Assembly (NCBI RefSeq): GCF_001050015.1
Contig: NZ_CVTB01000319.1
Span: forward strand, 1-13,347
Direction of reading: 5' to 3'
DNA length: 13,347 nt
From: Mycolicibacterium malmesburyense
GTDB lineage: Bacteria > Actinomycetota > Actinomycetes > Mycobacteriales > Mycobacteriaceae
Shown here: one piece after another, positions 8,142 through 13,347 of the stretch
Position numbering within the stretch: the stretch's first letter is position 1
Layout of the letters: each line of letters opens with the position of its first letter
Translations under genes and position numbers: made by a program
Notes under the pieces: model-generated
What the model saw: the letters and a program-made list of their open reading frames with translations, nothing else
Told to the model about the DNA's origin: nothing
Database searches by the model: none

Positions 8142-9075
8142 CAACCACGGGCCGCGCTGATGTCGGCACGGTGCTGGGCGTGTCGACGGGTTCGACCGGC
8201 CCGATCGGCGCGGGCTCGTCGTCGGGCACGTCTTCGAGCGCGGCTCGCCGGGCCTTGCGCCGGTCGCGCAGCCGCGCGATCTGAATCGCGAACTCCAGGA
8301 GCACCGTCAGGGCGAGCGCCAGCGCCAGCATCGAGAACGGATCCGACCCCGGCGTGAACAGCGCGGCGAACACGAACAACGCGAAGATCAGGCCGCGGCG
8401 CCACGCCTTGAGCCGCTCATAGGTCAGCACGCCGACCGCGTTGAGCATCACGATCAGCAGCGGGAACTCGAAGCTGAAACCGAACACCAGCAGCAGGTTG
8501 ATCAGGAAGCCGAAGTACTGGTCGCCGGACAGCGCGGTGATCTGCACATCGCTGCCGACGGTGAGCAGGAAGCCCAACGCGGTGGCCAGCACCAGGTAGG
8601 CCAGCACCGCGCCCGCGACGAACAGCGCCGCGCCCACGGTGACGAATGCGACCGCGAACCGCCGTTCCTTCTTGTACAGCCCGGGCGTGATGAACGCCCA
8701 CGTCTGGTAGAGCCACACCGGGCAGGCCAGCACGATGCCCGCGGTCAGCGCGACCTTCAACCGCAGCATGAACTGGTCGAACGGGGCGGTGGCGAGCAGT
8801 CGGCATTCGTCGCCGGGTGCGATGGTCGCGCGCGACGACGCGGGTAGCGCGCAGTACGGCCCTCGCAGCCAGTCGCCGAGGCTGGGCAGCCCGAAGACGC
8901 CGTGCGTGTACCAGAGAAAGCCCAGGATCGTGGTGAGCACGACCGCGGCCGCCGAGATCAGAAGTCGGGTGCGCAGTTCATGCAGGTGCTCGACCAGTGA
9001 CATCGTGCCATCGGGATTGACCCGCGAGCGCCGTCGGCGAGGATCGAGTTTTCGGAAGAGTCCTGGGGTCTGCAC
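8125..9075 (-). CDS. tatC: Twin-arginine translocase subunit TatC
   Basis: TatC is the polytopic receptor of the Tat pathway, which exports folded proteins bearing RR signal peptides. The 316-aa product has six predicted membrane helices (about 37-56, 108-129, 140-165, 187-211, 226-242, 245-266). Diagnostic sites are visible: Glu33 in [10 protein letters not shown], matching the E. coli Glu that contacts the twin arginines; [10 protein letters not shown] at 131-140 in the first cytoplasmic loop; and Glu203 in [10 protein letters not shown]. The first outer loop carries two cysteines (Cys75, Cys91) that could pair. The C-terminal 50 residues are charged and Pro-rich and probably cytoplasmic. 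GTG 9075 was chosen because the protein then begins like other mycobacterial TatC proteins. It lies 51 bp after tatA and overlaps helY by 17 bp. Confidence 0.96.
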   Translation of the reverse strand: MQTPGLFRKLDPRRRRSRVNPDGTMSLVEHLHELRTRLLISAAAVVLTTILGFLWYTHGVFGLPSLGDWLRGPYCALPASSRATIAPGDECRLLATAPFDQFMLRLKVALTAGIVLACPVWLYQTWAFITPGLYKKERRFAVAFVTVGAALFVAGAVLAYLVLATALGFLLTVGSDVQITALSGDQYFGFLINLLLVFGFSFEFPLLIVMLNAVGVLTYERLKAWRRGLIFALFVFAALFTPGSDPFSMLALALALTVLLEFAIQIARLRDRRKARRAALEDVPDDEPAPIGPVEPVDTPSTVPTSARPVVDDDAT

Positions 9076-9126
9076 GGCACGCCTACTGACGCGGCTGGGT
9101 GGCCGCGGTTAGTCGATTCTCGACGG

Positions 9127-9390
9127 TCAGGCCGGACGTTTGTCCGAGGGCTGCTCGGGCGTCGGAGCCGTTGCGTTGTCTCCAGCGGCGTTGTCGACCC
9201 GCTCCGAGGCGATCGGAGTCGCCGGCGGTGTCTCCGGCTTGGACTCGGATTGCATCTCCTTGATCTCCGATTTGAAGATCCGCATCGACTTGCCGAGCGA
9301 GCGCGCCGCGTCCGGGAGCTTCTTGGCACCGAAGAGCAGCACGAATACGGCGATAACGATCACCCAGTGCCAGGGTTGTAGACCGCCCAT
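9127..9390 (-). CDS. tatA: Twin-arginine translocase subunit TatA
   Basis: TatA oligomers form or thin the membrane at the Tat export site. The 87-aa product has a short membrane helix at residues 6-20 ([14 protein letters not shown]), followed by the hinge and amphipathic helix [20 protein letters not shown], the family signature. A Pro/Ala-rich, poorly conserved tail fills residues 50-87. The ATG at 9390 has the strongest Shine-Dalgarno of the window (9396-9403). The gene lies 35 bp after pafC and 51 bp before tatC. TatB is not in this window; in mycobacteria it is encoded elsewhere. Confidence 0.96.
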   Translation of the reverse strand: MGGLQPWHWVIVIAVFVLLFGAKKLPDAARSLGKSMRIFKSEIKEMQSESKPETPPATPIASERVDNAAGDNATAPTPEQPSDKRPA

Positions 9391-9395
9391 TTAGG

Positions 9396-9403
9396 TCACC
9401 TCC
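9396..9403 (-). promoter_or_regulatory. Strong ribosome binding site for tatA
   Basis: GGAGGTGA on the minus strand is a full match to the 16S 3' end, 5 nt before the tatA ATG. It contrasts with the SD-less starts of pafA, pafB and pafC. This suggests tatA is translated much more efficiently than its upstream neighbours, as expected for a subunit needed in excess. Confidence 0.85.
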
Positions 9404-9425
9404 AGACGTCCGGGCCAGTCTACCG

Positions 9426-10385
9426 TCACTCGGTCTCCGCGCCGTAGGCGCGCAACGCGGCTTGGGCAGATTCGGAGACCTTGGCGGCGAGCGCGGCGGG
9501 TTCAAGTACCCGGACCGCGGATCCGAAGCCGAGTACGAACCGGGCCATCCAGTCGTCGGAGGCGTAGGTCATCGCGGCCTCCCAGCCCCCGTCGGGCAGT
9601 TCCCGGCGGACCCGCAGCGGGTAGTAGTCGAACATCCACGCCGCCGACCGGTCGATCAGCAGAAGTGCTGACGGCAGCGAGGGGTCCGCGTCGAACAGCG
9701 AGGTGTCCGGTTCGGCCTGCACGGCCGGCGGCGGCGGCGCCGCGGGCTCGTCGAGCACCTGCGCGTCGACGATGCGGTCGAAGCGGAACAGCCGGACCCC
9801 CTCGGCGGTGCGGCACCACGCCTCGAGGTAGCTGTGGTCACCGACGAGCACGACGCGGATCGGGTCGACGGTGCGGCTGGTCAACACGTCGTGGGAGGCC
9901 GAGTAGTACTCGATCGTCAGAGCGCGCCCGTCGCGGACAGCCTGCCGCACCGCCGCGGCCGCCTCGCTCTCGATCGGCGCCGGCTCGTCGACCGCCGCGC
10001 CGTCGCTGCCGACGGTGCCCGCTGAGGACTCGATCTTCGCGATCGCGCTGCGCGCCGCCTCGGGATCGACCATGCCCGGCACCTCGGCCAGCGCGCGCAA
10101 CGCCACCAGGATGCCCGTCGCCTCCGGCGATGTCAGGCGCAGCGGATGGTCGATGCCGGCGGTGAAGGTGACTTCGATTGTGTCGCCGGAGAATTCGAAG
10201 TCGATCAGGTCGCCGGGGCCGTATCCGGGCAGGCCGCACATCCACAGCTGGTTCAGGTCCTCGCGCAGCTGTTTGACGCTGACACCGAGATCCGAGGCGG
10301 CCTCGGCGTAGGTGATCTTCGGGTTCGCCTGGAAGTACGGCACCATGTTGAGCAGCCGGACCAGCCGGGTCGACACGGCGGTCAT
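9426..10385 (-). CDS. pafC: WYL-domain transcriptional activator subunit PafC
   Basis: PafC pairs with PafB to activate the LexA/RecA-independent DNA-damage regulon of mycobacteria. The 319-aa product has an N-terminal winged helix (residues 1-60, TRLVRLLNMVPYFQ then YAEAASDLGVSVKQLREDL). The WYL domain is around 145-215, where the WYL triad appears as SYL (185-187, in GDHSYLEAW), followed by Arg-rich LFRFDRI (199-205). A WCX-like C-terminal extension spans 225-319. A Pro/Ala linker lies at 213-224. ATG 10385 matches the start of M. tuberculosis PafC. An in-frame TTG at 10415 would add ten residues encoded entirely by the tandem repeat and is unlikely. There is no good Shine-Dalgarno, so translation should depend on ribosomes arriving from pafB through the repeat. 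Confidence 0.94.
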   Translation of the reverse strand: MTAVSTRLVRLLNMVPYFQANPKITYAEAASDLGVSVKQLREDLNQLWMCGLPGYGPGDLIDFEFSGDTIEVTFTAGIDHPLRLTSPEATGILVALRALAEVPGMVDPEAARSAIAKIESSAGTVGSDGAAVDEPAPIESEAAAAVRQAVRDGRALTIEYYSASHDVLTSRTVDPIRVVLVGDHSYLEAWCRTAEGVRLFRFDRIVDAQVLDEPAAPPPPAVQAEPDTSLFDADPSLPSALLLIDRSAAWMFDYYPLRVRRELPDGGWEAAMTYASDDWMARFVLGFGSAVRVLEPAALAAKVSESAQAALRAYGAETE

Positions 10386-10420
10386 GCGCGATCCGCCTTC
10401 GCTACTCGCTTGCAAGTCAT
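10382..10420 (-). CDS. Second, identical 12-codon mini-ORF between pafB and pafC
   Basis: ATG at 10420 overlaps the first mini-ORF stop. The frame again reads MTCKRVAKADRA, and its TGA (10382-10384) overlaps the pafC ATG at 10385. With the first mini-ORF it forms an unbroken chain of three ATGA junctions from pafB to pafC. No independent ribosome binding site is evident. Confidence 0.4.
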   Translation of the reverse strand: MTCKRVAKADRA

Positions 10421-10455
10421 GCGCGATCCGCCTTCGCTACTCGCTTGCAAGTCAT
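10417..10455 (-). CDS. First 12-codon mini-ORF between pafB and pafC
   Basis: ATG at 10455 overlaps the pafB TGA as ATGA. The frame reads MTCKRVAKADRA and ends in TGA 10417-10419, which overlaps the next ATG. Its last residues (ADRA) are the same as the PafB C-terminus because both come from the repeat. It is probably a re-initiation relay rather than a functional peptide. Translation is inferred from the overlaps only. Confidence 0.4.
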   Translation of the reverse strand: MTCKRVAKADRA

Positions 10456-11441
10456 GCGCGATCCGCCTGTGCCCGCAGCCTGGTCACCACGTCCTCGCGC
10501 AGCGACTCGGGTTCGAGCGCCACCGCGTCGGGGCCGTAGCTGGCGACCTCGCGGGCCAACCGGTCGAACATCCCGATGTCGACGGTGATCACCTCGCCCG
10601 CGCGGCCGTTGAGCGTTTCGGGACTCACCGCGGCGGCCCGTCTACGCAGCGCGGTGCCCCTGCCCTCGGCGATCCACACCCGCGCCTGGCCGCCGGACGG
10701 CCACTCGCTGACGGCGCGTTCGACGATCTCGCGCAGGTCGACATCTCGCGGACGCTTGACCTCGCCGGGCGGCCCGACCGTCGTCACCTCGGCGCCGATG
10801 CGGGAAAGCCGGAACGTGCGGGTGGCGTCGCGGTCGCGGTCGTGCCCCACCAGATACCAGCGGCCCCGGTGGGTGATGACGCCCCACGGCTCGACCGTGC
10901 GGGTGGTGTACGGGTCGCTGCGCGACGGCCGGTGCGGGAACTGCACTGCTTGTCCGGAATCGATGGCGGACAACAGGATTCCCAGCACCTCTTCCGAGCC
11001 GCGCAGCCCGGGCAGGGCCGCGGTCGACGTGATCGCCGGGGCGGCCTCCACGGCGTCGATGTCGATGCCCGCCGCGCGCAGCTTCAACAAAGCGCCTTGT
11101 GTGGCGGTGATGAGCTCCGGCGATTCCCACAGCTGGGTGGCGACCGCGACGGCGGCGGCCTCGTCGGCGGTCAGTTCGACGGCGGGCAGCGCGTAGGCGT
11201 CGCGGTTGATCCGGTAGCCCTCGGTGGGATCGAACTGCGAGACCCGGCCGGTCTCCAGCGGAATGCCCAAGTCGCGCAACTCGTTCTTGTCGCGCTCGAA
11301 CATGCGGGAGAACGCTTCGTCGCTGGCGCTGTCGGAATAGCCCGAAACGGTCTGCCGAATGCGCTCGGCGGTGATGAAGTTCCGCGTCGACAGCAGCGCG
11401 ATCACGAGGTTCATCAGCCGCTCGACTTTGGAGATCGCCAC
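10452..11441 (-). CDS. pafB: WYL-domain transcriptional activator subunit PafB
   Basis: PafB forms the PafBC activator with PafC and turns on DNA-repair genes after damage. The 329-aa product has a winged helix at 1-75 (SKVERLMNLVIALLSTRNFITAE, then MFERDKNELRDLGIPLE), typical of the family. The WYL domain is at about 150-225, with the triad Trp195-Tyr196-Leu197 in GRWYLVGHDRDRD and TFRLSRIG at 209-216. A WCX-like C-terminal domain runs to the end. The start is GTG 11441, supported by TAAGCT 7 nt upstream and by the absence of a Shine-Dalgarno. It is the first gene of a long unit continuing through pafC, tatA, tatC, helY and the DUF4333 gene. Its last five codons lie next to or inside the tandem repeat. 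Confidence 0.95.
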   Translation of the reverse strand: MAISKVERLMNLVIALLSTRNFITAERIRQTVSGYSDSASDEAFSRMFERDKNELRDLGIPLETGRVSQFDPTEGYRINRDAYALPAVELTADEAAAVAVATQLWESPELITATQGALLKLRAAGIDIDAVEAAPAITSTAALPGLRGSEEVLGILLSAIDSGQAVQFPHRPSRSDPYTTRTVEPWGVITHRGRWYLVGHDRDRDATRTFRLSRIGAEVTTVGPPGEVKRPRDVDLREIVERAVSEWPSGGQARVWIAEGRGTALRRRAAAVSPETLNGRAGEVITVDIGMFDRLAREVASYGPDAVALEPESLREDVVTRLRAQADRA

Positions 11442-11448
11442 TCGACCC

Positions 11449-11454
11449 AGCTTA
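11449..11454 (-). promoter_or_regulatory. Putative -10 element for the pafB-pafC-tat-helY unit
   Basis: TAAGCT (TANNNT) on the minus strand is followed by 7 nt (GGGTCGA) and the pafB GTG, which predicts a leaderless transcript. At 17-18 bp upstream, where a -35 would lie, the sequence is the near arm of the inverted repeat at 11473-11483. No RecA-NDp-type (PafBC-dependent) TTGTCRGTG motif is present. Confidence 0.6.
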
Positions 11455-11472
11455 GGGTGTCCGGCCCACCCG

Positions 11473-11530
11473 GCGAGCGCTCAGCCTTGAGTTTTCCGGC
11501 CCGCGAGACCGTACAAGAGTGAGCGCTCGC
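11473..11530. repeat. 11-bp inverted repeat in the pafA-pafB gap; possible terminator or operator
   Basis: Arms GCGAGCGCTCA (11473-11483) and TGAGCGCTCGC (11520-11530) are perfectly complementary across a 36-nt spacer. Inside them, CTTG (11486-11489) and CAAG (11514-11517) add a 4-bp inner stem after a symmetric 2x2 internal loop. Each arm holds the 8-bp palindrome GAGCGCTC. The structure starts 5 bp after the pafA stop, so it could terminate pafA transcripts. It ends at the expected -35 of pafB, so a protein bound to the arms could also block that promoter. Symmetry is observed; function is inferred. Confidence 0.7.
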
Positions 11531-11534
11531 GGGG

Positions 11535-12893
11535 TTACATGGAGGCGATCAGCCGCTTCACCCGCTCGTCGACCGAGCGGAACGGGTCCTTGCACAGCAC
11601 CGTGCGCTGCGCCTGGTCGTTGAGCTTGAGGTGCACCCAGTCGACGGTGAAGTCGCGGCCGGCCTCCTGAGCAGCGCTGATGAACTCCCCGCGCAGCTTG
11701 GCCCGGGTGGTCTGCGGCGGGGTGTTGACGGCCGCCTCGATGTCCTCGTCGGTGGTGATCCGCGCGGCCAGCCCCTTGCGCTGCAGCAGGTCGAACACCC
11801 CACGGCCGCGCTTGATGTCGTGATAGGCCAGGTCGAGCTGGCTGATCTTCGGGTCGGACAGCTCCATGTTGTAGCGGTCCTGGTAGCGCTGGAACAGCTT
11901 GCGCTTGATCACCCAGTCGATCTCGGTGTCGACCTTGGCGAAGTCCTGGCTCTCCACGGCGTCGAGCTGGCGTCCCCACAGGTCGACGACCTGCTGGATC
12001 TGCGTGTCGGGCTCGCGGTTCTGCAGGTACTCGACCGCGCGGGAGTAGTACTCGCGCTGGATGTCGAGCGCGCTGGCCTGCCTGCCGCCGGCGAGACGCA
12101 CCGGGCGCCGGCCGGTCAGGTCGTGGCTGACCTCGCGGATCGCGCGGATCGGGTTGTCCAGCGAGAAGTCGCGGAACGCGACCCCGGCCTCGATCATCTC
12201 GAGCACCAGCGACGCCGTGCCCACCTTGAGCATGGTGGTGGCCTCGCACATGTTCGAGTCGCCGACGATGACGTGCAGCCGGCGGTACTTCTCGGCGTCG
12301 GCGTGCGGCTCGTCGCGGGTGTTGATGATCGGGCGCGAACGCGTGGTGGCCGACGACACGCCCTCCCAGATGTGCTCGGCGCGCTGGCTCAGGCAGAACG
12401 TCGCGGCCTTCGGGGTCTGCAGCACCTTGCCCGCACCGCAGATCAGCTGGCGGGTGACCAGGAACGGCAGCAGCACGTCGGAGATCCGGGAGAACTCGCC
12501 GGCCCGCACGATCAGGTAGTTCTCGTGGCAGCCGTACGAGTTGCCCGCCGAGTCGGTGTTGTTCTTGAACAGGTAGATGTCGCCGCCGATGCCTTCGTCG
12601 GCCAACCGCTGCTCGGCGTCGATGAGCAGGTCCTCGAGCACCCGCTCGCCCGCACGGTCGTGGGTGACCAACTGCGTCAGGCTGTCGCACTCGGCGGTCG
12701 CGTACTCGGGGTGGCTGCCCACGTCGAGGTAGAGGCGGGCGCCGTTTCGGAGGAAGACGTTCGAACTGCGGCCCCACGACACGACTCGCCGGAAGAGGTA
12801 GCGAGCCACCTCGTCGGGGCTCAGCCGACGGTGGCCGTGGAACGTGCAGGTGACACCGAATTCGGTCTCGATGCCCATGATTCGTCGCTGCAC
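11535..12893 (-). CDS. pafA: Pup--protein ligase PafA (proteasome accessory factor A)
   Basis: PafA joins the C-terminal glutamate of the prokaryotic ubiquitin-like protein Pup to lysines of target proteins, using ATP, and so marks them for the mycobacterial proteasome. The 452-aa product has the length of M. tuberculosis PafA and is nearly collinear with it. The glutamine-synthetase-like core is intact: MGIETEFG at 6-13 with the Mg/ATP-binding Glu9 and Glu11, the catalytic base Asp57 in [16 protein letters not shown], and the nucleotide-loop segment [20 protein letters not shown]. The C-terminal domain, which contacts Pup, ends in [13 protein letters not shown] 12893 is chosen over upstream in-frame starts because it gives the family N-terminus QRRIMGIE and sits 7 nt after TAGTCT. 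The gene is separated from pafB by 93 bp with an inverted repeat, so it is a separate unit. prcBA and pup are not in this window. Confidence 0.97.
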   Translation of the reverse strand: MQRRIMGIETEFGVTCTFHGHRRLSPDEVARYLFRRVVSWGRSSNVFLRNGARLYLDVGSHPEYATAECDSLTQLVTHDRAGERVLEDLLIDAEQRLADEGIGGDIYLFKNNTDSAGNSYGCHENYLIVRAGEFSRISDVLLPFLVTRQLICGAGKVLQTPKAATFCLSQRAEHIWEGVSSATTRSRPIINTRDEPHADAEKYRRLHVIVGDSNMCEATTMLKVGTASLVLEMIEAGVAFRDFSLDNPIRAIREVSHDLTGRRPVRLAGGRQASALDIQREYYSRAVEYLQNREPDTQIQQVVDLWGRQLDAVESQDFAKVDTEIDWVIKRKLFQRYQDRYNMELSDPKISQLDLAYHDIKRGRGVFDLLQRKGLAARITTDEDIEAAVNTPPQTTRAKLRGEFISAAQEAGRDFTVDWVHLKLNDQAQRTVLCKDPFRSVDERVKRLIASM

Positions 12894-12900
12894 CTCATCG

Positions 12901-12906
12901 AGACTA
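12901..12906 (-). promoter_or_regulatory. Putative -10 element for pafA
   Basis: TAGTCT (TANNNT) on the minus strand, then 7 nt (CGATGAG) and the pafA GTG. The spacing is the same as for pafB and pepE and predicts a leaderless mRNA. The -35 region is not recognisable. Confidence 0.6.
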
Positions 12907-12989
12907 CTTGTTGCTCGCCGGTCGCGGAGGGCAAGCCGCGCCGAAGACCCCGGCTGACATCGTGGTCGCGGTCCGTAACGGCGCCACCC

Positions 12990-12998
12990 TGTGGATAA
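12990..12998 (-). promoter_or_regulatory. Perfect DnaA-box-like 9-mer in the pafA upstream gap
   Basis: TGTGGATAA on the plus strand is the reverse complement of TTATCCACA, the strong E. coli DnaA box. It is an AT-rich island in a very GC-rich gap between divergent genes. The same bases include TAACTT (12996-13001), which also fits TANNNT and could be a plus-strand -10. Only one copy was noticed, so this is not an origin. A DnaA-titrating or regulatory site is possible, as is chance. Confidence 0.4.
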
Positions 12999-13036
12999 CT
13001 TCGGCGGCGCGGGCGCCGATTCTGTCAGCATGAGCC

Positions 13037-13312
13037 ATGGGGGAAATCGTTGAGGTCGACGTGTCGCAACTGCGCACCGTCGCCGACCGGGTCATGACCG
13101 CCGCCGACCGGATCGCCGAGATGCGTTGGCCCGAGTTGAATCCGGACGACCTGCGCGGCGCGGCCGTCGTCACCGCAGCCGCACGGACGCCCGTCGCGCC
13201 CGGGCTCGCCGACGTCGTCGCGACCATGCGCGGGTGGGCGCTCGCGGCCCGCATCTCCGCCGACGCGTTCGAGCGCGCCGAGCATCGCAGCGGCGACCGC
13301 CTCGGGCGGTGA
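13037..13312 (+). CDS. Small WXG100/ESX-type-like hypothetical protein
   Basis: This 91-aa protein has no signal peptide. It looks mainly helical in two halves, roughly 8-30 and 55-85, separated by a short turn ([10 protein letters not shown]) and a Thr/Pro/Ala linker. A Trp lies in each half (Trp31, Trp67), and the second helix reads [18 protein letters not shown]. Size and pattern resemble the small WXG100-like or ESX-associated proteins of mycobacteria (DUF2580-type), but the canonical WxG motif is not exact. ATG 13037 gives the full frame; a nearby ATG at 13030 opens only a 7-codon frame. Its TGA overlaps the GTG of the next gene (GTGA), so the two are coupled, as is typical for such proteins and a larger partner. 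Coding status is likely; function is unassigned. Confidence 0.7.
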   Translation: MGEIVEVDVSQLRTVADRVMTAADRIAEMRWPELNPDDLRGAAVVTAAARTPVAPGLADVVATMRGWALAARISADAFERAEHRSGDRLGR

Positions 13313-13347
13313 CGCGCCCGACCATCGGCCAGGCCGAGGCGTGGCGT
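13309..13347 (+). CDS. Start of a downstream gene, cut by the right edge
   Basis: GTG 13309 overlaps the preceding TGA by 4 bp and opens a frame to the window end that reads (M)[12 protein letters not shown]. Only 13 codons are visible. The coupled overlap and the ordinary codon use support a real gene. Position after a WXG100-like protein suggests its larger partner (for example an ESX-type hypothetical or hydrolase), but nothing in the visible part proves it. Confidence 0.5.
   Translation, partial: MTRPTIGQAEAWR

Larger units (their letters stand above)
10381..10468. repeat. 35-bp tandem repeat (2.5 copies) at the pafB-pafC junction, MIRU-like
   Basis: Copies at 10381-10415 and 10416-10450 are identical. 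A third, partial copy (10451-10468, 18 bp) contains the end of pafB. Each unit is an 18-bp block that includes ATGA plus a 17-bp block absent from the flanking genes. The first and last ATGA are the pafB stop and pafC start, and the middle one is new. An 8-bp palindrome CTTGCAAG recurs at 10409-10416 and 10444-10451. A unit of 35 bp changes frame with every copy, yet each ATGA restores a stop/start overlap. This matches the principle proposed for mycobacterial interspersed repetitive units, which sit at stop/start overlaps, though those are longer. Confidence 0.93.

Noticed and set aside
9426..10415. Longer PafC starting at TTG 10415
   Set aside because: The extra ten residues are encoded only by the tandem repeat, and related PafC proteins begin at the TRLVRLLNMV region just after ATG 10385.
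10381..10468. CRISPR-like array
   Set aside because: The 35-bp units are directly adjacent, with both halves identical in each copy, so there are no unique spacers. There are no cas genes, and the array overlaps two coding ends.
11442..11534. PafBC-dependent (RecA-NDp) promoter in front of pafB
   Set aside because: No TTGTCRGTG-like sequence lies at the needed distance from the TAAGCT hexamer, so direct autoactivation is not supported by sequence.
11631..12998. A 455-codon plus-strand frame antisense to pafA, and a 441-codon alternative minus frame at 11452-12777
   Set aside because: Both overlap the full-length, motif-complete pafA frame and have no family resemblance. They mirror pafA codon structure.
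11535..13031. Longer PafA (498 aa) starting at 13031
   Set aside because: The added 46 residues resemble no PafA, span the putative promoter hexamer and DnaA-box gap, and are rich in Arg/Pro/Ser. GTG 12893 gives the family length.

Overview
The window is a compact, high-GC actinobacterial chromosome segment. Gene content, order and protein sequence match a Mycobacterium, most likely a fast-growing Mycolicibacterium-type species. From memory of the M. tuberculosis map, the order corresponds to Rv2072c-Rv2074 joined directly to Rv2089c-Rv2097c. The genes that separate these two blocks in M. tuberculosis are absent here. No RNA genes, transposases or CRISPR arrays were seen.

Layout. (1) 1-1885, minus: a DprE2-like short-chain dehydrogenase translationally coupled (4-bp GTGA overlap) to cobL, which runs off the left edge. 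(2) 1921-2346, plus: an F420-dependent biliverdin reductase-type split-barrel protein, divergent from the dehydrogenase. (3) 2354-3496, minus: PepE, an M24 Xaa-Pro dipeptidase. (4) 3566-4522, plus: a stand-alone 5'-3' exonuclease. (5) 4528-11441, minus: a run reading pafB, pafC, tatA, tatC, helY and a DUF4333 membrane protein in transcriptional order. (6) 11535-12893, minus: pafA, the Pup ligase, with its own promoter. (7) 13037 to the right edge, plus: a small WXG100-like protein followed by the first 13 codons of a coupled gene.

How the genes work together. PafA ligates Pup to proteasome substrates. PafB and PafC form the WYL-domain activator of the mycobacterial DNA-damage response. TatA and TatC are core parts of the twin-arginine translocase. 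HelY is a Ski2/Mtr4-type RNA helicase. CobL acts in aerobic cobalamin synthesis.

The most unusual element is at the pafB-pafC junction (10381-10468). A perfect 35-bp tandem repeat (two full copies plus 18 bp) splits what was probably a simple ATGA stop/start overlap. Each unit carries its own ATGA, so the junction reads as pafB, a 12-codon mini-ORF, a second identical 12-codon mini-ORF, then pafC, each overlapping the next by ATGA. This resembles the logic described for MIRU elements in M. tuberculosis, but with a much shorter unit. A second theme is that six transcription-unit heads each carry a -10-like hexamer 7 or 8 bases before the start codon, which predicts leaderless mRNAs.
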